Source: Kineosporia sp. NBRC 101731 (lineage in GTDB: Bacteria > Actinomycetota > Actinomycetes > Actinomycetales > Kineosporiaceae). From it: DNA of 64,000 nt. Below, piece by piece: positions 1-7,113 of this stretch; position 1 is the stretch's first letter; each line of letters starts with the position of its first letter. The stretch is from assembly GCF_030269305.1 (NCBI RefSeq), contig NZ_BSTC01000005.1, positions 434,001 to 498,000 of the forward strand, given 5' to 3'. Position numbers and translations under genes: made by a program. The notes beneath the pieces are model-generated. The model worked only from the letters and a program-made list of their open reading frames with translations. It was not told where the DNA came from and made no database searches.

Positions 1-1
1 C

Positions 2-1483
2 GGCGCCGTGCACTCGGTGGTGTTCGGCGGTTTCGCCCCGGCCGAACTGGCGGTCCGGATCGATGACGCGCGGCCCAAGGTCGTGGTCGCGGCGTCGTGC
101 GGTGTGGAGCCCAGCCGGGTGATCGAGTACAAGCCCTTGCTCGACGAGGCGCTGCGCCGGGCCGAGCACGAGCCGGAGACGACGGTGGTCTTCCAGCGGC
201 CGCAGGCGGTGGCCGAGATGGGCCCCCAGGACGTCGACTGGCGCACGTTGATGACGCCCAACGTGGTGCCGCCCGCCGCATGCGTCACGGTGGAGGCGAC
301 CGATCCGCTGTACATCCTCTACACCTCGGGCACGACCGGCCGGCCGAAGGGCATCGTGCGTGACAACGGTGGGTACGCGGTGGCCCTGGCCTGGTCGATG
401 AAGGCCGTGTACGACATCGGCCCGGGCGACGTGATGTTCACCGCCAGCGACGTCGGCTGGGTGGTGGGGCACTCGTACATCGTCTACGCGCCACTGCTGG
501 CGGGGGCCACCACGGTGCTCTACGAGGGCAAGCCGGTCGGCACGCCCGACGCCGGGGCGTTCTGGCGGATCGTGGACGAGTACAAGGTGAATGCCGTGTT
601 CACCGCGCCGACCGCGTTCCGGGCCATCCGGCGGCTCGACCCGTTGGCGAAACTGCTCGAGGGCTATGACATCTCGAGTCTGCGCACCTTGTTCCTGGCC
701 GGCGAGCGGCTCGACCCCGACACCTACCGATGGGCGTCGGAGAAGCTCGGGGTGCCCGTGGTGGACAACTGGTGGCAGACCGAGACGGGTTGGCCGATCT
801 GTGCGAATCCCCGTGGACTGGAAGACCTTCCGCTTAAGGCAGGATCACCCTCGGTGCCGTTGCCGGGCTACGACGTGCAGGTGCTCGACCCCCTGGGGCA
901 GCCGCTGGGCCCGGATCAGGAGGGCGCCATCTGCATCCGCCTGCCGCTGCCGCCGGGCACCCTGGCCACGCTCTGGCAGGACGATGCGCGCTACGTCTCC
1001 TCGTACCTGGCCGCCTTCCCGGGGTATTACCTCTCGGGCGACGGCGGGTACCGGGACGAGGACGGCTACCTGTTCGTCATGGGCCGCACCGACGACGTGA
1101 TCAACGTGGCCGGGCACCGGCTGTCGACCGGTTCGATGGAGGCCGTGCTGGCAGCGCACCCGGCGGTCGCCGAATGCGCGGTGATCGGCGTGCACGACGA
1201 GCTGAAGGGCCAGCTGCCGCGCGGCTTCGTGGTGCTGAAGGCGGGTGTCGAGACCTCACCGGAGCAGCTGCGGGACGAATTGGTGACGCTCGTGCGCACC
1301 GAGATCGGTGCGGTCGCCTCCCTGCGGCGCATCGATGTGGTGGCCGCGCTGCCCAAGACCCGCTCGGGCAAGATCCTGCGGAAGACCATGCGGGAGATCG
1401 CCGACGGCGCGTCGGTGAACGTACCGAGCACGATCGAGGACGCGTCGGTGCTGGACACGCTCACCGCGGTGCTGCGGGACTAA
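2..1483 (+). CDS. prpE: Propionyl-CoA synthetase, PrpE-like (5' end cut by window)
   Basis: Acyl-CoA synthetase of the adenylate-forming family. It activates propionate (or another short acid) with ATP and CoA in the cytoplasm. The reading frame is open from base 2, and the first visible residues match the GAVHSVVFGGF stretch near one quarter of the way into PrpE/Acs proteins, so about 130 N-terminal residues lie outside the window. Visible motifs are the P-loop YTSGTTGRPKG (about residues 105-115 of the visible part), the WWQTETG motif and a C-terminal RSGKILR whose lysine is the usual acetylation-regulated residue. The SDVGWVVGHSYIVYAPL stretch favours PrpE over acetyl-CoA synthetase. Substrate preference is inferred. 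It ends in TAA just before a strong hairpin. Confidence 0.88.
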   Translation, partial: GAVHSVVFGGFAPAELAVRIDDARPKVVVAASCGVEPSRVIEYKPLLDEALRRAEHEPETTVVFQRPQAVAEMGPQDVDWRTLMTPNVVPPAACVTVEATDPLYILYTSGTTGRPKGIVRDNGGYAVALAWSMKAVYDIGPGDVMFTASDVGWVVGHSYIVYAPLLAGATTVLYEGKPVGTPDAGAFWRIVDEYKVNAVFTAPTAFRAIRRLDPLAKLLEGYDISSLRTLFLAGERLDPDTYRWASEKLGVPVVDNWWQTETGWPICANPRGLEDLPLKAGSPSVPLPGYDVQVLDPLGQPLGPDQEGAICIRLPLPPGTLATLWQDDARYVSSYLAAFPGYYLSGDGGYRDEDGYLFVMGRTDDVINVAGHRLSTGSMEAVLAAHPAVAECAVIGVHDELKGQLPRGFVVLKAGVETSPEQLRDELVTLVRTEIGAVASLRRIDVVAALPKTRSGKILRKTMREIADGASVNVPSTIEDASVLDTLTAVLRD

Positions 1484-1494
1484 GAGGTTCGGGG

Positions 1495-1540
1495 GACGAC
1501 GAAGGCCCCGGTCCGTCGTGGGACCAGGGCCTTCGTCGTC
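1495..1540. terminator. Bidirectional hairpin terminator between prpE and the roadblock gene
   Basis: A near-perfect stem of about 19 bp: GACGACGAAGGCCC then GGTCC pairs with GGACC and GGGCCTTCGTCGTC around a short loop, with single bulges. It lies 11 bp after the prpE stop and just beyond a TAG on the opposite strand, so it can end transcription from both convergent genes. There is no long T run, as is usual for GC-rich actinobacterial terminators. Confidence 0.8.
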
Positions 1541-1541
1541 A

Positions 1542-1640
1542 CTAGTCGAGCGTGATCTTCAGGGAACCGTCGAACCGGATGCTGCGCACAGTCTCGACCT
1601 GTGCCCGGGCCTCCAGCGCCCTCGGGGCGGGGGTACCCCC
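1542..1640 (-). other. Open in-frame extension after the roadblock stop codon
   Basis: After the TGA of the roadblock gene (1643-1641) the same frame stays open for 32 codons, to a TAG at 1544-1542 that abuts the hairpin at 1495-1540. The peptide would contain ALEARAQVETVRSIRFDGSL, an ordinary-looking actinobacterial composition. It could be an incidental open frame, a tail lost through a nonsense change, or a readthrough extension. No start codon with a ribosome-binding site was seen for a separate gene. Confidence 0.2.
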
Positions 1641-3089
1641 TCAGATCTCGATGGTGCGCTCCAGGTTCGCCAGCTTGCGGCGGGCCAGGGCCAGGTTCGA
1701 GCGGTGCTTGTCCAGCGCCAGGTAGAGGAACAGGCCGATGCCGGACTGGTCGGTGATCAGGCGGATCAGGTGATACTGGGTGTCCAGCGTGATCAGGATG
1801 TCTTCGATGCCCTCACGCAGGCCCAGGGCCTCCATGGTGCGCAGCTTCGAGCGAACGACCTCGGTGTTGCCCGCCGCGGCGACCTCGAGGTTCAGGTTGG
1901 CGCCACCGGCCTGGCCGAGCGTCATACCGCTCGTGTAGTCCACCAGCGCGACGCCGACCGCGCCGTCGATCTGCATGGCTTCCTTGAGGACGATGTCGAT
2001 GTTCGTCACGTTGTCTTCCTTCCGGCCCTGAAGGCTGGTGTGAGGGGAGCGGAGTTGCAGAGCGGTTCCGGGCCGGTCACCGGAACCGGAACCTAGGGGC
2101 CGGCGGGCAGGACTGACAGCAGACCCGTCGGGAATGCTCTCGGCTTGTCTTTCGGCAGTCCTGGCCGGATACCAATCCGCCGATTGGTCGGTCCGGCGAC
2201 GCAGGGCGCCCTCCGGTGCCGACCGGGTGGTCGGCTGGGCCTGGGCCCGGACGCGACGCAGATCGATGGGCTCGGTGGTGGGGGAGACCCGGGCGGGCGG
2301 GCGTTCGGGAGCGCCGCTGGGCGGGGTGCCGTAACCGGTGCCGTCGTAGCCCGCGTAACCACCGGGTCGGCCCTGACCCACGGGGGCGGGCCGGGGAGCC
2401 TCGTACCCCGGCTGCTGCGGCTGGCTGCGGGGGGCCGGGTTCGGCACTCTCGGGGCTCCCGGCTGCGCCCCGGAACGGGCGGCGCGGTAACCCTGCTCGG
2501 TGCGGTAGTCGTGGGGGAAGGGCTGCCCGTACTCATCCCGGGGCTGGGCCGGCGGCGGCTGCACGTGCGGGGCCTGCCCGTGCGGCACCTGCGTGTGCGA
2601 GGCCGGTGCGCGACGGGGCTGTGCGGGAGTGCCATCGGTCATGGCCCGGCGAGCTTCTTCCTGACGGCGGGCCTCGGCCGCGATCGGCGACGACGAGACC
2701 AGGTAGGTGCCGGAGACCGGCGAGATGACAGTGGCGGAGGAGATGATCGACTCGGCGCCGGTGACGGGCGGTACGTCCGCGCCGGCCTGGGGGCGCCCAC
2801 CCGGCTGGGGCGGCTGCTGCGGCTGGGGCTTCGGGCGCCGGTTCCGGGCCGGCAGCGGTGCGCCCGGCTCGAAGGCGAACAGGTGTTCCTGGTCCTCGGG
2901 CGACAGGTTCAGGTCGAGGCGGTCGCCGTCACGCATGTCGTCGGGACGCAGGGGCACGGGCATCTCACCGGAGTCGGTCGCAGTGGGTGCGGGGATCGCA
3001 CTCGACGGGTTGCCGGTGGTCGCATGTCTCGGCTCGGTGCGGGCCATGCGCTGGCGCAAGCCGGCAAAGCCCCTCTGTGAATTGCTCAT
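1641..3089 (-). CDS. Roadblock/LC7-domain protein with long disordered N-terminus
   Basis: 482 residues. The last 122 form a roadblock/LC7 domain like the MglB-type partners of small GTPases (VGVALVDYTSGMTLGQAGG ... LITDQSGIGLFLYLAL). The preceding 360 residues are rich in Pro, Gln, Arg and Ala and look disordered. The start is placed at ATG 3089 because GGAG lies 5-6 nt upstream; ATG 3104 has no such site. A GTG at 2009, 7-8 nt after GGAAGG, would make the roadblock domain alone (122 aa, the usual size), so a second product from an internal start is plausible. No GTPase, DUF742 or sensor kinase gene is adjacent, so this is not a complete conservon. Function: probably regulation of a GTPase or of polarity; partner unknown. 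Confidence 0.8.
   Translation of the reverse strand: MSNSQRGFAGLRQRMARTEPRHATTGNPSSAIPAPTATDSGEMPVPLRPDDMRDGDRLDLNLSPEDQEHLFAFEPGAPLPARNRRPKPQPQQPPQPGGRPQAGADVPPVTGAESIISSATVISPVSGTYLVSSSPIAAEARRQEEARRAMTDGTPAQPRRAPASHTQVPHGQAPHVQPPPAQPRDEYGQPFPHDYRTEQGYRAARSGAQPGAPRVPNPAPRSQPQQPGYEAPRPAPVGQGRPGGYAGYDGTGYGTPPSGAPERPPARVSPTTEPIDLRRVRAQAQPTTRSAPEGALRRRTDQSADWYPARTAERQAESIPDGSAVSPARRPLGSGSGDRPGTALQLRSPHTSLQGRKEDNVTNIDIVLKEAMQIDGAVGVALVDYTSGMTLGQAGGANLNLEVAAAGNTEVVRSKLRTMEALGLREGIEDILITLDTQYHLIRLITDQSGIGLFLYLALDKHRSNLALARRKLANLERTIEI
2007..2025 (-). promoter_or_regulatory. Internal ribosome-binding site and GTG for a short roadblock form
   Basis: On the minus strand GGAAGGAAGACAACGTG places a good Shine-Dalgarno 7-8 nt before GTG 2009, in frame with the long gene. 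Standalone roadblock proteins begin at this point (VTNIDIVLKEAM). Either the long ORF is the true gene and carries an internal start, or a separate upstream gene has fused to it. Confidence 0.5.
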
Positions 3090-3683
3090 CGAGTCTCCAG
3101 TCATCGAGGGCCGAAGGCTCTAACGGACTGTGCCCTCCCCACTGTCCGACAATGGAAACACACGTTGTCAGGGCAGGGAAGCGGCATTCAGAATTGCCCG
3201 CCGACCAGGCGCTCCAGGTGGGGGTAAACACCCAAGTCGCCCCAGTCCGGCGACTCACGGTGACGAATTGGCGATCCTTTACGCGACAGCTTCGCAACGC
3301 CCCGTGAGAAGCGGCTGGTCGTCCGACCATGCTAGAGCGCCATTCCAGAACGCAATACTAACGTTGCGTAGCGATCCGGCAACTGACGGATACGGAATGC
3401 GAGCGACCTGCTCATGATATTTCTGAGAGTGATGAAGGTATGACGTTGTGCATTGTCACGGAGCGTTCGCCGAGTGATTTCTTTCCTCTCGTATTGATCT
3501 CTCGAATCCTTGGCGGTCACGATTCGATGACGCTTCTTTTCGGTGATCGAGCAATTGCGGGGGTCGGTCCATTCTCACCCGTTCGGGCGAGTCCGATGCA
3601 GGGTAAACCCCCCTCGAATCACGCCCGGAATGGGACGCCCGGCATTCTTTATGTCCGTTTACAGGCATTTGAGGATGGTTCAT

Positions 3684-3722
3684 GGTTAAGGCCGGACCCG
3701 TTCTTGAAGGCCGGTCTTAACC
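3684..3722. repeat. 12-bp inverted repeat, possible terminator or operator
   Basis: GGTTAAGGCCGG at 3684-3695 faces CCGGTCTTAACC at 3711-3722 with a 15-nt spacer and one G-T mismatch. It stands alone in the non-coding region, so it may be an RNA hairpin or a protein-binding site. Confidence 0.45.
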
Positions 3723-3984
3723 GTTGGTGCCGGGCCGGCCCGGCGCTCTCCGGGCCGAGTCCCGGGTGCGCCGGACGGGACGCGGGACGGTGACCAGTGC
3801 CACGGTGGAGGTGGAGTCCACGCGGGCACCGAAAATGCCCCGGCCGGCCGTGCGGAAAACCTGGAGGAGCGCTGGACCGGGTCTTCGACCACCGGGCCGG
3901 GGTGATCGACCTCGGTGGGGAGAGGGCCCGGGGCGGGACTTACGGGATGATCGTCCTGGCGAAAACGGGTTCTCCGTCTCCCCC

Positions 3985-4033
3985 TTGTCCGTGATCATGC
4001 AAACTCGTTCGTGATCGTGCAAAGTGTCCCCGG
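3985..4033 (+). repeat. Two direct copies of the dispersed GTGATCATGCAAA repeat
   Basis: Copy 1 (3985-4003) reads TTGTCCGTGATCATGCAAA. Copy 2 (4008-4033) begins TTCGTGATCGTGCAAAG and continues TGTCCCCGG. The second is almost identical to the copy at 47751-47775. See the findings for the family. Confidence 0.75.
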
Positions 4034-4096
4034 GATCGACCGGACGTGCTCATACCGGCTCGTGCTGCCCGATCCCGACCGGTAACACTGGTGGGT

Positions 4097-4126
4097 ATGA
4101 AGATCTTCGCCGGCGCTGCCGGATGA
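4097..4126 (+). CDS. Possible 9-residue leader peptide overlapping the glycosyltransferase start
   Basis: ATG 4097 opens a 9-codon frame (MKIFAGAAG) whose TGA overlaps the ATG of the next gene as ATGA. The glycosyltransferase ATG has no evident Shine-Dalgarno, so coupling from this mini-frame could supply ribosomes. AACACT, a weak -10-like hexamer, lies 7 nt before ATG 4097. Speculative. Confidence 0.25.
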   Translation: MKIFAGAAG

Positions 4127-4995
4127 CCGGGGGCCTGCCCACGCTCAGCGTGGTGATCTGCTGTCGCAACAGCGCGTCCACTCTCGCCGGCACCTTGGAA
4201 TCGGTGGCGGCGCAGGAGTACCCGGGCTGGTGGGAGACCGTGGTCGTGGACAACGGCTCCCGCGACGCCACCGTCGAGGTGGCCCAGGGGTTCGCCGGGC
4301 GACTGCCGAATCTCCGGGTGCTGCGGGTGCCGGAGCCGGGCTTCCAGGCGGCGGCGCTCAACCACGGCATCGCGCAGAGCACCGGTGAGGTGATCGTCTT
4401 TGTCGACAGCGACGACCTGACGGCTGCGGGCTACCTGGAGAAGATGGCCCGGGTACTGGCCGCCGTTCCGTACGCCGGCGGTGAACTGGAGGTCGGCCGG
4501 CTCAACCCGCCACCCGTGCGTGCCCGCCGCGACCTGTTGCAGAGCCGGCATATCGACGTGTTCTGCGACTACCGCCCGGCCGTCGTCGGCGCCTCGATGG
4601 GGGTTCGGCGCGAGGCGATCGCCCGGGTCGGGGGTTTCGACGAGGCCCTGCCCACCCAGCACGACCTGGACCTCTCCTGGCGGCTGGCCGAGGCCGGCGT
4701 GCCCGCGACCTTCGTGCCCGGCGCGGTGCTGCACTATCGCTACCGCCCCGGATCACGTGAGACCTTCTGGCAGGAGCGTGGTTACGGCCTCGGTGAGGTG
4801 GTGCTGTATCGCAAGTTCCGGGCCCGGGGTATGCCCGGCCGCAGTCCCCGCCAGGCTGTCGGCAGCTGGGCGAGGGTGCTGTTCGCCCTGCCAGGGGCGC
4901 TCAGCCCGGCCGGCCGGGCGAGGCTCGCCACGGTGACGGGCAAGGCGGTGGGCCGGCTGGAGGGCAGCCTGAAGCACCGGACGAGCTACCTCTGA
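4123..4995 (+). CDS. Family 2 glycosyltransferase
   Basis: 290 residues with the GT-A fold of family 2 enzymes, which move a sugar from a nucleotide donor to a lipid, polysaccharide or protein acceptor at the cytoplasmic face. The N-terminus reads TLSVVICCRNSASTL. The metal-binding DxD is in VFVDSDD (about residues 93-98) and the catalytic-base region is in QHDLDLSWRLAEAG. No membrane segments are evident. A frame open further upstream (to 4024) crosses the repeat copy and is unlikely to be translated. It is alone with no other cell-wall genes, so donor and acceptor are unknown. It converges on the FAD oxidase gene at 5054. Confidence 0.82.
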   Translation: MTGGLPTLSVVICCRNSASTLAGTLESVAAQEYPGWWETVVVDNGSRDATVEVAQGFAGRLPNLRVLRVPEPGFQAAALNHGIAQSTGEVIVFVDSDDLTAAGYLEKMARVLAAVPYAGGELEVGRLNPPPVRARRDLLQSRHIDVFCDYRPAVVGASMGVRREAIARVGGFDEALPTQHDLDLSWRLAEAGVPATFVPGAVLHYRYRPGSRETFWQERGYGLGEVVLYRKFRARGMPGRSPRQAVGSWARVLFALPGALSPAGRARLATVTGKAVGRLEGSLKHRTSYL

Positions 4996-5027
4996 AACCG
5001 CGAGCCCGTGCACGTCGGCGGCAACGG

Positions 5028-5053
5028 CCCCCAACGAACGGTCTTCTTGGGGG
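5028..5053. terminator. Hairpin between convergent glycosyltransferase and oxidase genes
   Basis: CCCCCAA (5028-5034) pairs with TTGGGGG (5047-5053) around a 12-nt loop, immediately next to the stop codon of the minus-strand oxidase and 33 bp after the glycosyltransferase stop. Confidence 0.55.
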
Positions 5054-6466
5054 TCAGTGGCCCAGGAGCGGGGACATCAGGCGGGCCGCCACCGACTCGC
5101 GCTTCGTCAGGCGTTCCTCGGTGTCGGCCGCCGTCATCGCGGTCAGGCCGGCATTGGTGCCCAGCCAGCGCAGGGGTTCGGGCTCCCAGGTGGGGGAGCG
5201 GTGGCCCACCCAGGGCAGGTGCACCAGCTCGGTGTCGTGGCCCAGCACCAGATCGGCCAGGGTGCGTCCGGCCAGGTTCGTGGTGGACAGGCCGTCGCCC
5301 ACGTAACCGCCGGCCCAGCCGATACCGGACGAGGCGTCCAGCCCGACCGAGGCGTTCCAGTCGCGGGCGATGCCCAGCGGGCCGCCCCAGCTGTGGGTGA
5401 ACCCGAAATCGCGCAGGGCCGGGAAGAGTTCGGTCAGGGTCCGGCGCAGGGCGGCGAACACCCGGGGGTGCCGGTCGAAGGACGGATCGATGCGGGAACC
5501 GAAGTGGTACGGGGCCCCGCGCCCGCCGAAGGCGATGCGGTCGTCAGCGGTGCGCTGCCCGTAGATCACCAGATGGCGTGCATCGGTGAAGGTCTCACCC
5601 CGTGACAGGCCGACGGAAGACCAGAACGAGGCGGGCAGGGGCTCGGTCGCGACCATCAGGGAGTAGATCGGCGCGATGGCCCGGCGGGTGCCCGGCAACT
5701 GCGACGTCCAGGCCTCGGTGGCCCGGATGACGTGCTGCGCGTACACCGTCCCCCGGGCGGTGCGCACGCGGGGACCGGCGCCACCGGTGCCGTTGTCCGG
5801 GGTCCGCGGCAGGATCTCCAGGGCCGGGGTGCGTTCCAGGACCTGCCCGCCGAGTCGCTCGACCACGTCGGCCAGACCACGCACGAGCAGGGCAGGCTGC
5901 AGACGGGCGCAGCTCGCGGTGAACCCGGCCCCGACCACCCCGGAAGCCCGCACCCGAGCCGCGGTCTGAGCCGCGTCCCAGATCTCGTACTGATCGATGC
6001 CACCGCGGGCCTCATCGGCGGCCACCGACGTCCGCACGCGTTCGAGCTGCACCGCCGAGCGGGCCAGCTCGATGGTGCCGCCCTTCACAAAATGACAGTC
6101 GATGCCCTCGGCGGCGGCCACCCGGCCGACCTCGTCGACCGTCTCGTTCATCGCCCGGCGCATGTCCAGCGCCGGGCCCAGACCGTGATGCCGGGCCATC
6201 GCCTGCACGCCGACGGGGAACAGGGCCGAGCACCAGCCACCGTTGCGCCCACTCGCCCCGAAGCCCGCGATCTCGGCCTCCAGCACCGCGACGCGCAACG
6301 TGGGATCGGCCCGCAGCAGGTAGTAGGCGGTCCACAGGCCGGTCAAGCCACCGCCGACGATGCCGACGTCGACCGTCAGATCGCCGTCCAGACCAGGTCG
6401 AGGGGCGAGCTGATCACCCGCGGTCGCCGCCTGGTCGAACCACAGCGACACCGACGGGTAGCTCAC
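5054..6466 (-). CDS. FAD-dependent amine oxidoreductase, PuuB/DAO family
   Basis: 470 residues. N-terminal Rossmann FAD site VDVGIVGGGLTGLW (about residues 32-45), then the ASGRNGGWCSAL motif shared by gamma-glutamylputrescine oxidoreductase (PuuB) and related D-amino-acid oxidase-fold enzymes. It probably oxidises an amine or gamma-glutamyl amine, releasing an aldehyde and H2O2. GTG 6466 overlaps the stop of the upstream gene as GTGA, so it is the last gene of a tightly coupled four-gene operon. A paralogue lies at 13640-15109 at the end of the divergent uptake operon. Substrate is inferred from context. Confidence 0.82.
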   Translation of the reverse strand: MSYPSVSLWFDQAATAGDQLAPRPGLDGDLTVDVGIVGGGLTGLWTAYYLLRADPTLRVAVLEAEIAGFGASGRNGGWCSALFPVGVQAMARHHGLGPALDMRRAMNETVDEVGRVAAAEGIDCHFVKGGTIELARSAVQLERVRTSVAADEARGGIDQYEIWDAAQTAARVRASGVVGAGFTASCARLQPALLVRGLADVVERLGGQVLERTPALEILPRTPDNGTGGAGPRVRTARGTVYAQHVIRATEAWTSQLPGTRRAIAPIYSLMVATEPLPASFWSSVGLSRGETFTDARHLVIYGQRTADDRIAFGGRGAPYHFGSRIDPSFDRHPRVFAALRRTLTELFPALRDFGFTHSWGGPLGIARDWNASVGLDASSGIGWAGGYVGDGLSTTNLAGRTLADLVLGHDTELVHLPWVGHRSPTWEPEPLRWLGTNAGLTAMTAADTEERLTKRESVAARLMSPLLGH

Positions 6467-7113
6467 GAACGGCCTTCCGGCCAGTCCGAAAGAGCCGACG
6501 GCACAGCCGGATCACCGGGAATGCCGGGAGCGGTCAGGGGCTCGCCCCAGGTGTGGTGCAGCGGCACGATGCCACCCCACACCGAAGAGTCCAGATCTTC
6601 GGACGCGTCGTCGGGGGAGTCTTTCGCCGACACCTTGAGCGACCACTCGGTGAGCGGGAGGGCCAGCACCGACGTGGCCGCCAGTTCCTTGACCGACGGG
6701 GTGCGGGCCTGGGTCATGCCGGGCATCAGCGCCTCCGACAGCACGGCGAGGGCCCGGGCCTTCTCGTCGCCCTCCAGCGGGGAGTACCCGCCGAAGAGCA
6801 TGGCACTGCGGTAGTTCATGGACGACTCGAACTGGCTGCGGGCCACCACCACCCCGTCGAGCAGGGTGATGGTGGTGCAGGTCTCCACGCCGGTCGCGAG
6901 GAAGCGGAACGCCTGGGACGCGGTGGATCCGTGGATCAGGAGGTGGTCACCGTCGCGGGCCATGCCGGTCGGCATGACGGCCAGCCGGCCGGGGGCCGGG
7001 ACGGCGACGTGGGCCACCAGGGCCGCGTCGAGCACCGCGTCCAGTGCCTCCCGCGAGGTGACCTGCTTGTGCGGCGCCCGCCGTACCTGCGTCCTCAGAC
7101 GTTCCTGTCTCAC
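6463..7113 (-). CDS. FMN-binding split-barrel (PPOX-type) protein
   Basis: 216 residues with the pyridoxamine-5'-phosphate-oxidase-like split barrel (VAHVAVPAPGRLAVMPTGMA; HLLIHGSTASQAFRFL). These proteins bind FMN, F420 or heme and include NimA-type reductases. Start: GTG 7113 overlaps the aminotransferase stop as GTGA, matching the other junctions of this operon; GTG 7125 is also in frame but has GGAGG only 1 nt away. The last 30 or so residues are acidic and proline-rich. Its part in polyamine breakdown is unknown. It may handle a flavin or reactive by-product of the neighbouring oxidase; that is inference. Confidence 0.72.
   Translation of the reverse strand: MRQERLRTQVRRAPHKQVTSREALDAVLDAALVAHVAVPAPGRLAVMPTGMARDGDHLLIHGSTASQAFRFLATGVETCTTITLLDGVVVARSQFESSMNYRSAMLFGGYSPLEGDEKARALAVLSEALMPGMTQARTPSVKELAATSVLALPLTEWSLKVSAKDSPDDASEDLDSSVWGGIVPLHHTWGEPLTAPGIPGDPAVPSALSDWPEGRS

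Larger units (their letters stand above)
3090..4096. other. About 1 kb without a convincing gene, partly less GC-rich
   Basis: Between the roadblock gene and the glycosyltransferase no frame shows a family I recognise, a good start or normal third-position bias. Bases about 3340-3680 are clearly less GC-rich than the rest of the window. The stretch holds the upstream region of the roadblock gene, an inverted repeat at 3684-3722 and, at its right end, two direct copies of the dispersed repeat (3985-4033). It may be the remnant of a lost or transferred element, or simply a long regulatory region. Confidence 0.5.

Noticed and set aside
1518-2096. Plus-strand frame opposite the roadblock domain
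   Set aside because: Starts within the terminator hairpin and mirrors the roadblock codons; no independent support.
3440-3793. Possible 117-codon gene in the less GC-rich island
   Set aside because: No ribosome-binding site, no family resemblance, composition changes midway, and several other frames in the same stretch are equally long.
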